A DNA stretch of 64,000 nt from Clostridiales bacterium (GTDB lineage Bacteria > Bacillota > Clostridia > Oscillospirales > Oscillospiraceae): NCBI GenBank assembly GCA_014799505.1, contig JAAVHV010000008.1:25722-89721 (forward strand), written 5' to 3'. A program made the translations under genes and the position numbers. Below are positions 17,668 through 25,439 of the stretch, piece after piece. How positions within the stretch are numbered: position 1 is the first letter of the stretch; the number at the start of each line of letters is the position of its first letter. Below the pieces are notes generated by a model. It did not search any database. It was not told the origin of the DNA and was given only the letters and a program-made list of their open reading frames with translations.

Positions 17668-17728
17668 CGGTAGTTGCCGGATAGGCCGACAGTAGAAACT
17701 CGGGACCCATTTCGCCCCAATTATACCG
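17668..17728 (-). promoter_or_regulatory. Purine riboswitch aptamer (guanine type)
   Basis: On the minus strand the 61-nt element folds as the purine aptamer. P1 is CGGTA/TACCG. P2 is GGGGC/GTCCC with loop GAAATGG. The J2/3 core GAGTTTCTACT matches the canonical AGTTTCTAC exactly. P3 is TGTCGG/CCGGCA with loop CCTAT. The loop GG (L2) and CC (L3) can make the usual kissing pairs. The specificity base before P1 3' is C (AAC-TAC), which means guanine or hypoxanthine; the U51 position is kept, which argues against the 2'-deoxyguanosine variants. A terminator follows. Confidence 0.88.
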
Positions 17729-17815
17729 AAGGATATTGAGTTGACAGGAGAATAATACCATAAATCCGGACGGAATTCTACAGTTTTTTTCTTTTCCGGA
17801 AAACTTCATTACATT

Positions 17816-17844
17816 TTGACAAGAAGGGACAGGGATAGTATAAT
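17816..17844 (+). promoter_or_regulatory. Sigma-A promoter of the phosphoribosyltransferase gene
   Basis: Perfect TTGACA (17816-17821), 17-nt spacer, TATAAT (17839-17844). The leader of about 110 nt carries a direct repeat. Confidence 0.85.
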
Positions 17845-17860
17845 GAGGTTCGTATAAATT

Positions 17861-17927
17861 ACAACGCGGAAGCGCGAAGCCGCGCGTCGCGAACAGGCGT
17901 AGCGTGACAACGCGGAAGCGCGAAGCC
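17861..17927 (+). repeat. Tandem 21-nt direct repeat in a mRNA leader
   Basis: The 20-mer CAACGCGGAAGCGCGAAGCC (with one A before it) occurs at 17861-17881 and again at 17907-17927, a 46-bp period. The spacer (CGCGCGTCGCG...) can pair with parts of it. No known riboswitch is recognised. Confidence 0.7.
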
Positions 17928-17961
17928 ACATATTTTATAATATAAGGAGAGATGAACTGCT

Positions 17962-18513
17962 ATGACCTATGAAATGACCGTAGCGGGCCTCAAGCGCCAG
18001 CTGCCCCTGTGTCCCATCAGCGACACCCTGATGATCGGCGCCTTTGTCATCTTCGGCGATGTGGAGCTGACCTGCGCCTGCGCCCGGGAGCTGCTGAAGA
18101 TCGCGCCGGAATTCGACTACATGGTGGCCCCCGAAGCCAAGGCCATCCCCCTGGTTCATGAGATGGCCCGGCAGAGCGGCCGGAACGACTACTTCCTGGT
18201 GCGCAAGAAGAAAAAAGCCTACATGAACGGCGTGTTTGAGGCGGTGGACCGCTCCATCACCACCGAGGGGGAGCAGAAGCTGTATATGGACGGCGCGGAC
18301 GCCAAAAAGATCCGCGGCAAGCGCATCCTTATCCTGGACGACGTGATCTCCACCGGCGGCTCGCTGGCGGCGGTGGAAAGCCTGGTGGAGCAAGCCGGGG
18401 GCACCGTGGTGGGCCGGATGGCCATTCTGGCCGAGGGCAACGCCGCCAAACGGGACGACATCCTCTTCCTGGAGCGGCTGCCCCTGTTCAACGCCGAGGG
18501 CAATCCGCTGTGA
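17962..18513 (+). CDS. Purine-type phosphoribosyltransferase
   Basis: A 183-residue type I phosphoribosyltransferase. The PRPP-binding loop ILILDDVISTGGS (about residues 118-130) is textbook, and the N-terminal half carries MVAPEAKAIPLVHEMARQ, a PPi-loop like that of adenine phosphoribosyltransferases, plus a KAYMNG-type flexible segment. It would make a nucleoside monophosphate from a purine base and PRPP in the cytoplasm. Base specificity (adenine, xanthine or guanine) cannot be fixed from sequence. Divergence from a riboswitch-controlled purine permease supports purine salvage. The ATG follows AAGGAGAG. No terminator is evident after it. Confidence 0.85.
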   Translation: MTYEMTVAGLKRQLPLCPISDTLMIGAFVIFGDVELTCACARELLKIAPEFDYMVAPEAKAIPLVHEMARQSGRNDYFLVRKKKKAYMNGVFEAVDRSITTEGEQKLYMDGADAKKIRGKRILILDDVISTGGSLAAVESLVEQAGGTVVGRMAILAEGNAAKRDDILFLERLPLFNAEGNPL

Positions 18514-18601
18514 CAGTTGTTCGTTTTCCTCATTTTTATGACGAACATATGTTTAAAATTTGAATAAATTAAAAATTTTTGTTCGATTTCTTGAAAACCA
18601 C

Positions 18602-18630
18602 TTTACATTTTCCAAAGGCCATGCTATGAT
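18602..18630 (+). promoter_or_regulatory. Sigma-A promoter of the transglutaminase gene
   Basis: TTTACA (18602-18607), 17-nt spacer, TATGAT (18625-18630). Confidence 0.6.
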
Positions 18631-18712
18631 GTCAGTGTAAGAGATCGGTCCCCCTATTTGGGAGGAGGGAGGCCGGATCCCCACCCTATATTTAAGAAAT
18701 GAGGTGTCAAGT

Positions 18713-19702
18713 ATGAACCTATGGAAACGGCTGCTTCCCCTGGCCTTGGCCTTGACGCTGCTGGCCGGCTGCGCGTCCACCGGCAATGATATATCGGATG
18801 ACGATATTTACACCAACCGTGTGGAGCTGCAGGAGGTCAACATCGAGGACGAGGCTGTCGCCATGTCCGACGCGCCCGCCGCGCTGAGCACCCTGCTGCT
18901 GCCCGTGGCCTCGGGCACGCAGGTGGAGAAAAACAGCCGGGCGCAGATCGACTACTCCAACATCAAAGACGGCTATGTGATGGTCAAATGCTCTTCCACC
19001 GGCAAAAAGCTGGTGGTGCAGGTGTTCGGCCCCTCTTACTCCGCAAACCAGACCAAGTATACCTATAACCTGAGCGCGGATACGTGGACTACCTTCCCCC
19101 TGTCCGACGGCAACGGCAGCTACAAGGTGACCGTGTACGAGAACACCACCGACAAGAAGTACGCCGCCCTGCTCACCGCCTCCTTCAACGTGACGCTGAA
19201 TGACGAGTTCGCCCCCTTCCTGCGGCCCAACCAGTACGTGGACTACGCCAACGCCCCCAAGGCCGTTGCCAAGGCTGCGGAGCTGGCCGGTAATGAGACC
19301 GACCCGCTCAAGCTGGTGGAGATCATCTACGACTACGTGGTGACCAACCTGACCTACGACAAGAAGCTGGCCGCCACCGTTAAGAGCGGCTATCTGCCCG
19401 TGCTGGACAACGTGCTGGCCAAGAAAACCGGCATCTGCTTTGACTACGCCAGCCTGATGACCGGGATGCTGCGCAGCCTGGGCGTCCCCTGCAAACTGGT
19501 GGTGGGCTACGCCGGAACGCAGTATCACGCCTGGATCAACGTCTGGTCGGAGGAGACCGGCTGGGTGAACGGCGCGGTCTACTTTGACGGCAGCGCCTGG
19601 CAGCGGATGGATCCCACCTACGCCTCCTCGGGCAAGCAGAGCTCGTCCATCATGAAATACATCGGCGACGGGAAAAACTACAACCCGATGTATTTGTACT
19701 GA
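18713..19702 (+). CDS. Transglutaminase-like domain lipoprotein
   Basis: A 329-residue secreted lipoprotein. The signal peptide ends in the lipobox LLAGC (Cys20). A beta-rich middle part leads to a transglutaminase-like core with the full triad: Cys242 (KTGICFDYAS), His272 (YHAWINVW) and Asp300 (RMDPTYAS). Proteins of this fold act as proteases, amidases or cross-linking enzymes; the substrate here is unknown, probably at the cell wall. ATG at 18713 is used because GAGGTG lies 6 nt upstream; the GTG three codons earlier is part of that site. The gene stands alone, with a promoter before and a terminator after it. Confidence 0.85.
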   Translation: MNLWKRLLPLALALTLLAGCASTGNDISDDDIYTNRVELQEVNIEDEAVAMSDAPAALSTLLLPVASGTQVEKNSRAQIDYSNIKDGYVMVKCSSTGKKLVVQVFGPSYSANQTKYTYNLSADTWTTFPLSDGNGSYKVTVYENTTDKKYAALLTASFNVTLNDEFAPFLRPNQYVDYANAPKAVAKAAELAGNETDPLKLVEIIYDYVVTNLTYDKKLAATVKSGYLPVLDNVLAKKTGICFDYASLMTGMLRSLGVPCKLVVGYAGTQYHAWINVWSEETGWVNGAVYFDGSAWQRMDPTYASSGKQSSSIMKYIGDGKNYNPMYLY

Positions 19703-19731
19703 GACCGGGGATAAAAATTTCAAAAAAGCCC

Positions 19732-19760
19732 TTTACGAATGGACGGGTTTGAATTAAAAT
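19732..19760 (+). promoter_or_regulatory. Possible promoter before the pilus-like operon
   Basis: TTTACG (19732-19737), 17-nt spacer, TAAAAT (19755-19760). The start point would fall inside the terminator stem that follows, so this may be chance or an attenuated start. Confidence 0.3.
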
Positions 19761-19793
19761 GGGTCTGTGGTATCCACAGACCCATTTTTTATG
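19757..19793 (+). terminator. Intrinsic terminator after the transglutaminase gene
   Basis: A 13-bp stem AAATGGGTCTGTGG / CCACAGACCCATTT with a TAT loop, then TTTTTTAT. It isolates the pilus-like operon from the gene before it. Confidence 0.88.
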
Positions 19794-19829
19794 ATACATC
19801 ACGCCATAGCGTGCAGATTGGAGCTTTAC

Positions 19830-20873
19830 ATGAAACATAACAGTATTTCTCACGGGGAGCTGTCCTCCCTGTGCCTGGAGCTGTCCATGCTGTTCCACTC
19901 CGGCGTGGGCACAGGGGACGCCCTGACCCTGCTGGCGGAGGAGAGCGACCCGGCTTACCAGGCGATGCTTACTGACATGGCCAGCCGGGTGGACCTCGGC
20001 TCCACCCTGTCCGCCGCCATGCGGGAGACAGGCCGCTTCCCCGCCTATGTCTGCGGACTGGTGGAGGTTGGCGAACGGGCCGGACGCACCGAGGAGGCCC
20101 TGGCCGCCCTGGCCCGGTACTACGAGCGCCGCGCCCGGCTGGACCGGCGGATCAAGAGCGCCCTGCTCTATCCGGCGGTGATGCTGCTGCTGATGCTGGT
20201 GGTCATCGGGGTGCTGCTGATGCGGGTCCTGCCCATTTTTGACGACGTGTACGCCTCCCTGGGCGGGAGGCTCACCGGCGTGGCCGGCGGTCTGCTGACC
20301 CTGGGGCGCTGGCTGGACGGAGCCATGCCCGTGCTGTGGGTGCTGATGGCCGCCGTGACGGTGTTCCTGGCCGCCTTTGCCGCCCTCCCCTCCTTCCGGG
20401 AGAAGCTCACCGCCCTCTGGCGCGGCAGCCGCGGCGACAAGGGCGTAGCCCGGAAGATGAACGATGCCCGGCTGGCCCAGGCCCTGTCCATGGGCATGGC
20501 CAGCGGAATGCCCGTTGAGGAGGCGCTGGAGCTGGCCTCCGGCCTGCTGGACGATGTGCCCCAGACCAAGGAGCGCTGTCTGGAGTGCCGCGCCCGCCTG
20601 GAGCAGGGGGAGCGCCTGGCCGCCGCCATGCGGGGAAGCGACCTGCTGCCCTCCCGGGCCTGCCGCCTGCTGGAGCTGGGCCAGCGCAGCGGCACCGGGG
20701 ACGCCGCCATGGAGAAGATCGCGGACGACCTGTCCGAGGAGAGTGAGGCCGCGCTGGAGGATCGGGTGAGCCGGGTGGAGCCCGCCCTGGTGCTGGTGTG
20801 CTCCATTCTGGTGGGGCTGATCCTGCTGTCTGTGATGCTGCCGCTGATGCACATCATGTCCGCTATCGGGTGA
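19830..20873 (+). CDS. Type II secretion/type IV pilus inner-membrane protein (GspF/PilC)
   Basis: A 347-residue integral membrane protein of the GspF/PilC/ComGB family, the platform protein on which pilins assemble. Two cytoplasmic four-helix GspF domains can be seen: residues about 5-125 (LCLELSMLFHSGVGTGDALTLLAEE...ALARYYERRARL) and about 205-320, each followed by membrane helices (about 112-140, 165-190, 322-345). Length is near the normal 350-400. ATG at 19830 is chosen for GGAG 8 nt upstream. It is the first gene of a six-gene unit ending in a PilT-type ATPase. Confidence 0.88.
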   Translation: MKHNSISHGELSSLCLELSMLFHSGVGTGDALTLLAEESDPAYQAMLTDMASRVDLGSTLSAAMRETGRFPAYVCGLVEVGERAGRTEEALAALARYYERRARLDRRIKSALLYPAVMLLLMLVVIGVLLMRVLPIFDDVYASLGGRLTGVAGGLLTLGRWLDGAMPVLWVLMAAVTVFLAAFAALPSFREKLTALWRGSRGDKGVARKMNDARLAQALSMGMASGMPVEEALELASGLLDDVPQTKERCLECRARLEQGERLAAAMRGSDLLPSRACRLLELGQRSGTGDAAMEKIADDLSEESEAALEDRVSRVEPALVLVCSILVGLILLSVMLPLMHIMSAIG

Positions 20874-20879
20874 CGGGCC

Positions 20880-21203
20880 ATGAGGAAACAGAAAGCCCCC
20901 TGGGGGGCCTTGCTCCGCGCCCTGCTGCTGCCCGCGATGATCGTGGCGGTGCTGGTGTTTTTCTCCACCGCCCTCAACAGCATCGAAAGCGGCCGCGGGG
21001 AGGAGAACAAGCGGCAGCTCGAGCAGGCCCTGCGCCGGGGCTGTGTGGCCTGCTATGCCGCCGAAGGGATCTATCCCCCCGACATCGACTATCTGAAGGA
21101 GCACTACGGCGTCCAGGTTGACGAGACGCAGTACGTCGTGTTTTACACGGCGTTCGCGGACAACCTGATGCCCGATATCACCGTTCTGGAGCAGACGCCA
21201 TGA
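20880..21203 (+). CDS. Small pilin-like membrane protein
   Basis: A 107-residue protein with one N-terminal membrane helix (about residues 12-33) and a soluble part containing RGCVACYAAEGIYPPDIDYLKEHYG. This last segment looks like the part of type IV pilins and pseudopilins where a processed peptide begins to curve into the globular head (AxxxYxxxxGxYPxxLxxL). No clear G-F/E prepilin cleavage site is visible, so processing by a prepilin peptidase is uncertain. It starts 7 nt after the GspF-like gene and overlaps the next gene by 4 bp. Confidence 0.6.
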   Translation: MRKQKAPWGALLRALLLPAMIVAVLVFFSTALNSIESGRGEENKRQLEQALRRGCVACYAAEGIYPPDIDYLKEHYGVQVDETQYVVFYTAFADNLMPDITVLEQTP

Positions 21204-21682
21204 GACGAAAGCAGATCCAACATCATATCGACGCGCTGGTCGCCCTGCTGCTGTTCGGGGTGTTCGCCGCGTGCGTCCTGGCGGTGCTGCTCACCGGGGC
21301 GGACGCCTACCGCCGCCTGACCCTGCGGGATCAGGAGGCCTCCACCCGGCGCGCCTGCACCCAGTACATCGCCACCAAGGTGCGGCAGTCCGACGCGGCG
21401 GACAACCTGTCGGTGGCAAACGTTCAGGGTGTCCCGACCCTGATCCTGGGTGGGGACGACGAATATGTCACCTACATCTATTGCTACGGCGGCTGGCTGC
21501 GGGAGCTGTACAGCTGGTCTGAACAGCCCATGTCCCCTGAGGACGGCCGGGAGCTGGTGCAGGCGGAGGCCCTTGACCTGTCCCTGGCGGACGGGCTGCT
21601 CACCGTCCGGGTCACCGACGCCCAGGGCAAAGAGGACACGCTGCTGCTGTCGCTGAGAAGCGAAGGGGGTGGGGCGTCATGA
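21200..21682 (+). CDS. DUF4860 domain protein, pilus-like operon
   Basis: A 160-residue protein with one N-terminal membrane helix (about residues 10-35) and a beta-rich outside part (LILGGDDEYVTYIYCYGGWLRELY). This pattern fits DUF4860, a family found in pilus-like operons of Clostridia. Function is unknown; a minor pseudopilin is plausible because of the single N-terminal helix and location. It overlaps its neighbours on both sides by 4 bp, so translation is coupled. Confidence 0.6.
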   Translation: MRRKQIQHHIDALVALLLFGVFAACVLAVLLTGADAYRRLTLRDQEASTRRACTQYIATKVRQSDAADNLSVANVQGVPTLILGGDDEYVTYIYCYGGWLRELYSWSEQPMSPEDGRELVQAEALDLSLADGLLTVRVTDAQGKEDTLLLSLRSEGGGAS

Positions 21683-22125
21683 AGAGCAAAGCCCCCCTGG
21701 CCATGATGGAGCAGATCGTCATGCTGCTGGTGTTCGCGCTGGCGGCGGCGCTGTGCCTCCAGGCCTTCGTGAAGTCGGATCAGCTGTCCAAGCGCAGCGA
21801 GGCCCGGGATCACGCGGCGGTGCTGTGCCAGAACGCGGTGGAAGTCCTGCGCTCGGCCAAAGGGGAGACGTGGGCCGTATCCGCGGCGCTGGACTATCCA
21901 TATCCTTATGGCTACACCCGGATGCCCCTGACTATCTACTATGATGATAACTGGGACGTGGTTTCGGAGACAGAAGGCGCCTACTGTCTGAAGGTGGAAC
22001 CTCTGGAGGACAGTGGAGTCCCCGGCCTGGGCAAAGGATATGTCGCGGTGACCGCGACGGGCACCGGCGAGATCCTGTTTGAGCTGGACGTCGCCTGGCA
22101 GGAGGAGGTGGGCGCCCATGGCTGA
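21679..22125 (+). CDS. Pseudopilin-like membrane protein
   Basis: A 148-residue protein with an N-terminal hydrophobic helix (about residues 9-30: MEQIVMLLVFALAAALCLQAF), then a polar helix and a beta-rich tail. The form recalls type IV pilin-like minor subunits, but the Gly before the hydrophobic stretch is missing. I do not recognise a named family. It lies in a run of overlapping genes between DUF4860 and the PilT-type ATPase. Confidence 0.55.
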   Translation: MKSKAPLAMMEQIVMLLVFALAAALCLQAFVKSDQLSKRSEARDHAAVLCQNAVEVLRSAKGETWAVSAALDYPYPYGYTRMPLTIYYDDNWDVVSETEGAYCLKVEPLEDSGVPGLGKGYVAVTATGTGEILFELDVAWQEEVGAHG

Positions 22126-22633
22126 GCGGAAAAAGGAGGGCATGGCCCCTCCCGCCCTGGGCGGCAGCTCATTGCTGGTGGCCTTCGCGGTGCTGGCCCT
22201 GACGGTGTTCGCCCTATTGAGCCTGTCCACCGTCCAGGCGGACGTGCGGCTGGCGGATGCCTCCGCCCAAGCGGTGGAGGACTACTACGCCGCCGACTGC
22301 CAGGCCCAGGAGATTCTGGCCCGCCTGCGAAACGGCGAGACGGTGGAGGGCGTAGAGAGCCTCATACCGTGGCAGCAGGGAGACGAGGCACCCTCCGTAC
22401 TCTCCTCGCCCCCGGGGACGGAGACCGGCTTCCCGCTGGATGACGAGTACCTCTACACCGCTCCGGCTGCGGCGTACGTGGGCTACACCGTCCCCATCTC
22501 AGATACCCAGGAGCTCCAGGTGGAGGTCATACTATACGGAGCGGACTATGAGATCCTGCGCTGGCAGGCCGTCCCCGTCGGCGAATGGGAGCCTGACGAC
22601 CACCTGAACGTCTGGGGCGGAGAAGAAGAATAA
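22118..22633 (+). CDS. Minor pilin-like membrane protein
   Basis: A 171-residue protein with a basic N-terminus, a membrane helix (about residues 16-40: SSLLVAFAVLALTVFALLSL) and a soluble outside part (SAQAVEDYYAADCQAQEILARL). This resembles PilX-like minor pilins, in which the first helix is followed by AxxxYxAExGxxxAxxxL. GGAGGAGGTG precedes the ATG at 22118, which overlaps the previous gene by 8 bp. Family is not certain. Confidence 0.55.
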   Translation: MAERKKEGMAPPALGGSSLLVAFAVLALTVFALLSLSTVQADVRLADASAQAVEDYYAADCQAQEILARLRNGETVEGVESLIPWQQGDEAPSVLSSPPGTETGFPLDDEYLYTAPAAAYVGYTVPISDTQELQVEVILYGADYEILRWQAVPVGEWEPDDHLNVWGGEEE

Positions 22634-22645
22634 GGAGCGGAAACC

Positions 22646-23704
22646 ATGGCAGAACTGTTAGATTATTTGAAGCGGGCGGTGGAGGACAGTGCCTCCGACC
22701 TGTTTATTGTAGCGGGCGGCCCGGTGTGCGAAAAGCTGGACAAGAAGCTGATCCCCATCGGCACGGACCGCGTCATGCCCAAGGACGCGGAGGAGCTGGT
22801 TACCCAGCTCTATGCCCAGGCCGGACGGCCCAGGGATGTCTTTTTGCAGGACGGGGACGACGACTTTTCCTTCTCCGTGCCCGGGCTGGCCCGGTTCCGG
22901 GTGAATACCTACCGGCAGCGCGGCTCCATGGCGGCGGTGGTTCGGGTGGTGGCCTTCGGCATCCCGGACTGGCAGTCCCTGCACATCCCGTCCCAGGTGA
23001 TGGAGCTGGCCGGCCTTACCCACGGCATGGTGCTGGTCACCGGCACGGCGGGCAGCGGCAAGTCCACCACCCAGGCCTGCGTCATTGACCGGATCAACCA
23101 GACCCGGAGCGGCCACATCATTACCCTGGAGGACCCCATCGAGTACCTCCACCGCAACGCCAAAAGCATTGTCTCCCAGCGGGAGATCTCCATCGACACC
23201 CAGGACTACCTCGCCGCCCTGCGGGCCTGCCTGCGGCAGGCCCCCGACGTCATCCTCCTGGGCGAGATGCGCGACCACGAGACCATCCGCACCGCCATGA
23301 CCGCGGCGGAAACGGGCCATCTGCTCATCGCCACGCTGCACACCAAGGGCGCGGTGAACACGGTGGACCGCATCGTGGACTCCTTCCCCAGCACTCAGCA
23401 GGAGCAGGTGCGCTCCCAGCTGTCCATGGTGCTGCGCACCGTAGTGAGCCAGCAGCTGCTGCCCGACAAGGACGGCGGCATGGTGCCCGCCTATGAGATC
23501 ATGCAGATGAACAACGCTATCCGCAGCCTCATCCGGGACAACAAGACCCACCAGATCGACAACGCCATCGCCGCCGGCGGGGCGGAGGGCATGATCTCCA
23601 TGGATCAGTCCATCCTGGCGCTGTACAAGGCGGGGAAAATCACCATGGAGACCGCGCTGGAGTACTCCGACAACCCCGAGCAGCTCCGGCGGCGGCTGGG
23701 CTGA
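22646..23704 (+). CDS. pilT: Pilus retraction-type ATPase PilT
   Basis: A 352-residue hexameric ATPase of the secretion superfamily. It has Walker A GTAGSGKST (about residue 132), the Asp box TLEDPIEYLH, Walker B VILLGEMRD, the His box LIATLHTKGAVNT and the PilT signature AIRSLIRDNKTHQI (canonical AIRNLIRE). These point to the retraction ATPase branch, not to PilB/GspE extension ATPases. No PilB gene is present in this operon, so this may be the sole motor here. It is the last of six genes; a GC-rich hairpin follows at about 23723-23752. Confidence 0.93.
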   Translation: MAELLDYLKRAVEDSASDLFIVAGGPVCEKLDKKLIPIGTDRVMPKDAEELVTQLYAQAGRPRDVFLQDGDDDFSFSVPGLARFRVNTYRQRGSMAAVVRVVAFGIPDWQSLHIPSQVMELAGLTHGMVLVTGTAGSGKSTTQACVIDRINQTRSGHIITLEDPIEYLHRNAKSIVSQREISIDTQDYLAALRACLRQAPDVILLGEMRDHETIRTAMTAAETGHLLIATLHTKGAVNTVDRIVDSFPSTQQEQVRSQLSMVLRTVVSQQLLPDKDGGMVPAYEIMQMNNAIRSLIRDNKTHQIDNAIAAGGAEGMISMDQSILALYKAGKITMETALEYSDNPEQLRRRLG

Positions 23705-23770
23705 ACACGGCTTCAAACATGAAAGCGCGCCCCCGGCAGATGTCCGGGGGCGCTTCGCATTGACAAAGTA

Positions 23771-23799
23771 TTGACAAACTCGGGGTCAAAGGGTAAAAT
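23771..23799 (+). promoter_or_regulatory. Sigma-A promoter of the SDR gene
   Basis: TTGACA (23771-23776), 17-nt spacer, TAAAAT (23794-23799). Another TTGACA lies 11 nt upstream. Confidence 0.75.
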
Positions 23800-23870
23800 A
23801 GCCATTACGTGAGACGCGGCGGAGAGCGCCGCGCGAACCATAAAATCGTAAAGAAAAGGAGAGTTACACT

Positions 23871-24608
23871 ATGCTGAAAAACAAGACTGCCGTCGTCACC
23901 GGCGGCACCCGGGGTATCGGCTTCGCCATTGTCAAGACCTATCTGGACAACGGCGCCAACGTAGTGGTGGCCGGCTCCCGCCAGGAGACGGTGGACAAGG
24001 CCCTGGCCCAGCTCACCCAGTACGGCGACCGGGTGATGGGCATCTGCCCCGACCTGTGCGACCCCGAGGCCGTGGGCGCGGCTTTTGCCGCCGCCAAGGA
24101 GAAGTTCGGCAGCCTGGACATTTTGGTGAACAACGCGGGCATCTCCTCCCGCACCAGCCTGTACGACTACACCGTGGACGAGTTCGGCAAGATTTTTGAC
24201 CTGAACGTGAAGGCGCTGTTTGTGTGCGCCCAGGCGGCGGCCCGGATCATGAAGGAGCAGGGCGGCGGTGTCATCCTCAACACCAGCTCCATGGTGTCCG
24301 AGTACGGCCAGCCCTCCGGCAGCGGTTACCCCGGCTCCAAGTTCGCCGTCAACGGCCTGACCAAGTCCTGGGCCCGTGAGCTGGGCAAGGATCATATCCG
24401 GGTGAACGCGGTGGCCCCCGGCGTCACCGCCACCGACATGGTGGCCGCGCTGCCCAAGGAGATGGTGGATCGCATCTCCGCCGGCATCCCCCTGGGCCGG
24501 GTGGGCCAGCCCGAGGACGTGGCCAACGCGTTCCTCTACCTGGCCAGCGACCAGGCCAGCTATGTCACCGGCACCGTGCTGAAGGTGGACGGCGCGACCA
24601 TGACCTGA
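23871..24608 (+). CDS. Short-chain dehydrogenase/reductase (FabG-like)
   Basis: A 245-residue classical SDR. It has the cofactor motif TGGTRGIG (residues 10-17), NNAG (LVNNAGISS), the catalytic Ser in LNTSSM, and the YxxxK pair in GYPGSKF, followed by a C-terminal VDGATMT. Such enzymes reduce 3-oxoacyl chains, sugars or steroids with NAD(P)H; FabG-like sequence does not fix the substrate. The gene is alone, outside any fatty-acid cluster, so a non-FabG role is as likely. AAGGAGAG lies upstream of the ATG. Confidence 0.88.
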   Translation: MLKNKTAVVTGGTRGIGFAIVKTYLDNGANVVVAGSRQETVDKALAQLTQYGDRVMGICPDLCDPEAVGAAFAAAKEKFGSLDILVNNAGISSRTSLYDYTVDEFGKIFDLNVKALFVCAQAAARIMKEQGGGVILNTSSMVSEYGQPSGSGYPGSKFAVNGLTKSWARELGKDHIRVNAVAPGVTATDMVAALPKEMVDRISAGIPLGRVGQPEDVANAFLYLASDQASYVTGTVLKVDGATMT

Positions 24609-24659
24609 GAAGCCGTTCGGCGCTCCGTCTTTCATCGCAAAAACTGACCGCACAACAAA

Positions 24660-24702
24660 ACCCGGGAACGGGGCCACAGGCCCCGGTCCCGGGTCTTTTT
24701 TG
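24660..24702. terminator. Bidirectional terminator, SDR / dpp operon
   Basis: A 16-bp near-perfect stem (ACCCGGGAACGGGGCC and complement, ACA loop), then CTTTTTT on the plus strand. It closes both the SDR unit and the convergent dpp operon. Confidence 0.9.
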
Positions 24703-24713
24703 CCAAAGCGCCC

Positions 24714-25439
24714 CTAATCCAGCGCCAGGGAAGCGTCCAGCAGCTTTTTTGTATAGGGGTGCTTGGGGTGGTCGTAGATCTCATCCACGTCCCCCATCTC
24801 CACGATCTCGCCCCCCGTCATCACCGCCACCCGGTCACACAGCTGGTACACCACCGCCAGGTCGTGGGAGATGAACAGGTAGGACAGGCCCAGTCTTTCC
24901 TTCAACTCCGCCAACAGACGGAGGATCTGGGCCTGCAAGGTCACGTCCAGCGCGGACACCGGCTCGTCCAGCACGATGAGCCTGCTGCCCTGGATCAGCG
25001 CCGCGGCGATGGCCACCCGCTGCCGCTGCCCGCCGGAGAGCTGAGCGGGCTTGCGGTTCAAATGCTCCTCCTCCAACCCCACCAGGGGCAGAAGCTCCGC
25101 CACTTTTTTGCGGCGCTGATTTTTGTCCTTCACCCCGGCGGCCCGGAGGGGCTCCTCCAAAATCCACCCCACCGTCTTGGCCGGGTTCAGCGAGCCGTAG
25201 GGGTCCTGGAACACCATCTGGGGCCGCCGGCTGTTGACGGTCAGCTCCCCGGTGATGTCGGTGACCATGCCCAGCACACACTTGGCCAGGGTGGTCTTGC
25301 CCGAGCCGGACTCGCCCACAATGCCCAGCACCTCGCCGGGGGCCAGCTCCACGGACACGTCCCGCAGCACCTGCTTGCGCTCCCTGCCCTTCCCGTACCA
25401 GCTACTGAGGTTTCGGACGCGAACAATGGGGTCACTCAC
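24714..25439 (-). CDS. Dipeptide/oligopeptide ABC importer ATPase (DppF-like)
   Basis: A 241-residue ATPase of the peptide/nickel importer class. Walker [11 protein letters not shown]-loop [12 protein letters not shown], signature LSGGQRQR, Walker [13 protein letters not shown] and switch His ISHDLAVV are all intact. It is short: the C-terminal oligopeptide-type extension with a Cys cluster, common in OppF/DppF, is missing, as it often is in smaller members. It is the last gene of the five-gene dpp operon and overlaps the upstream ATPase gene by 8 bp. Confidence 0.9.
   Translation of the reverse strand: MSDPIVRVRNLSSWYGKGRERKQVLRDVSVELAPGEVLGIVGESGSGKTTLAKCVLGMVTDITGELTVNSRRPQMVFQDPYGSLNPAKTVGWILEEPLRAAGVKDKNQRRKKVAELLPLVGLEEEHLNRKPAQLSGGQRQRVAIAAALIQGSRLIVLDEPVSALDVTLQAQILRLLAELKERLGLSYLFISHDLAVVYQLCDRVAVMTGGEIVEMGDVDEIYDHPKHPYTKKLLDASLALD

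Noticed and set aside
17861-17927. CRISPR array
   Set aside because: Only two repeat units of 21 nt with one 25-nt spacer and no cas genes; it lies in an mRNA leader.
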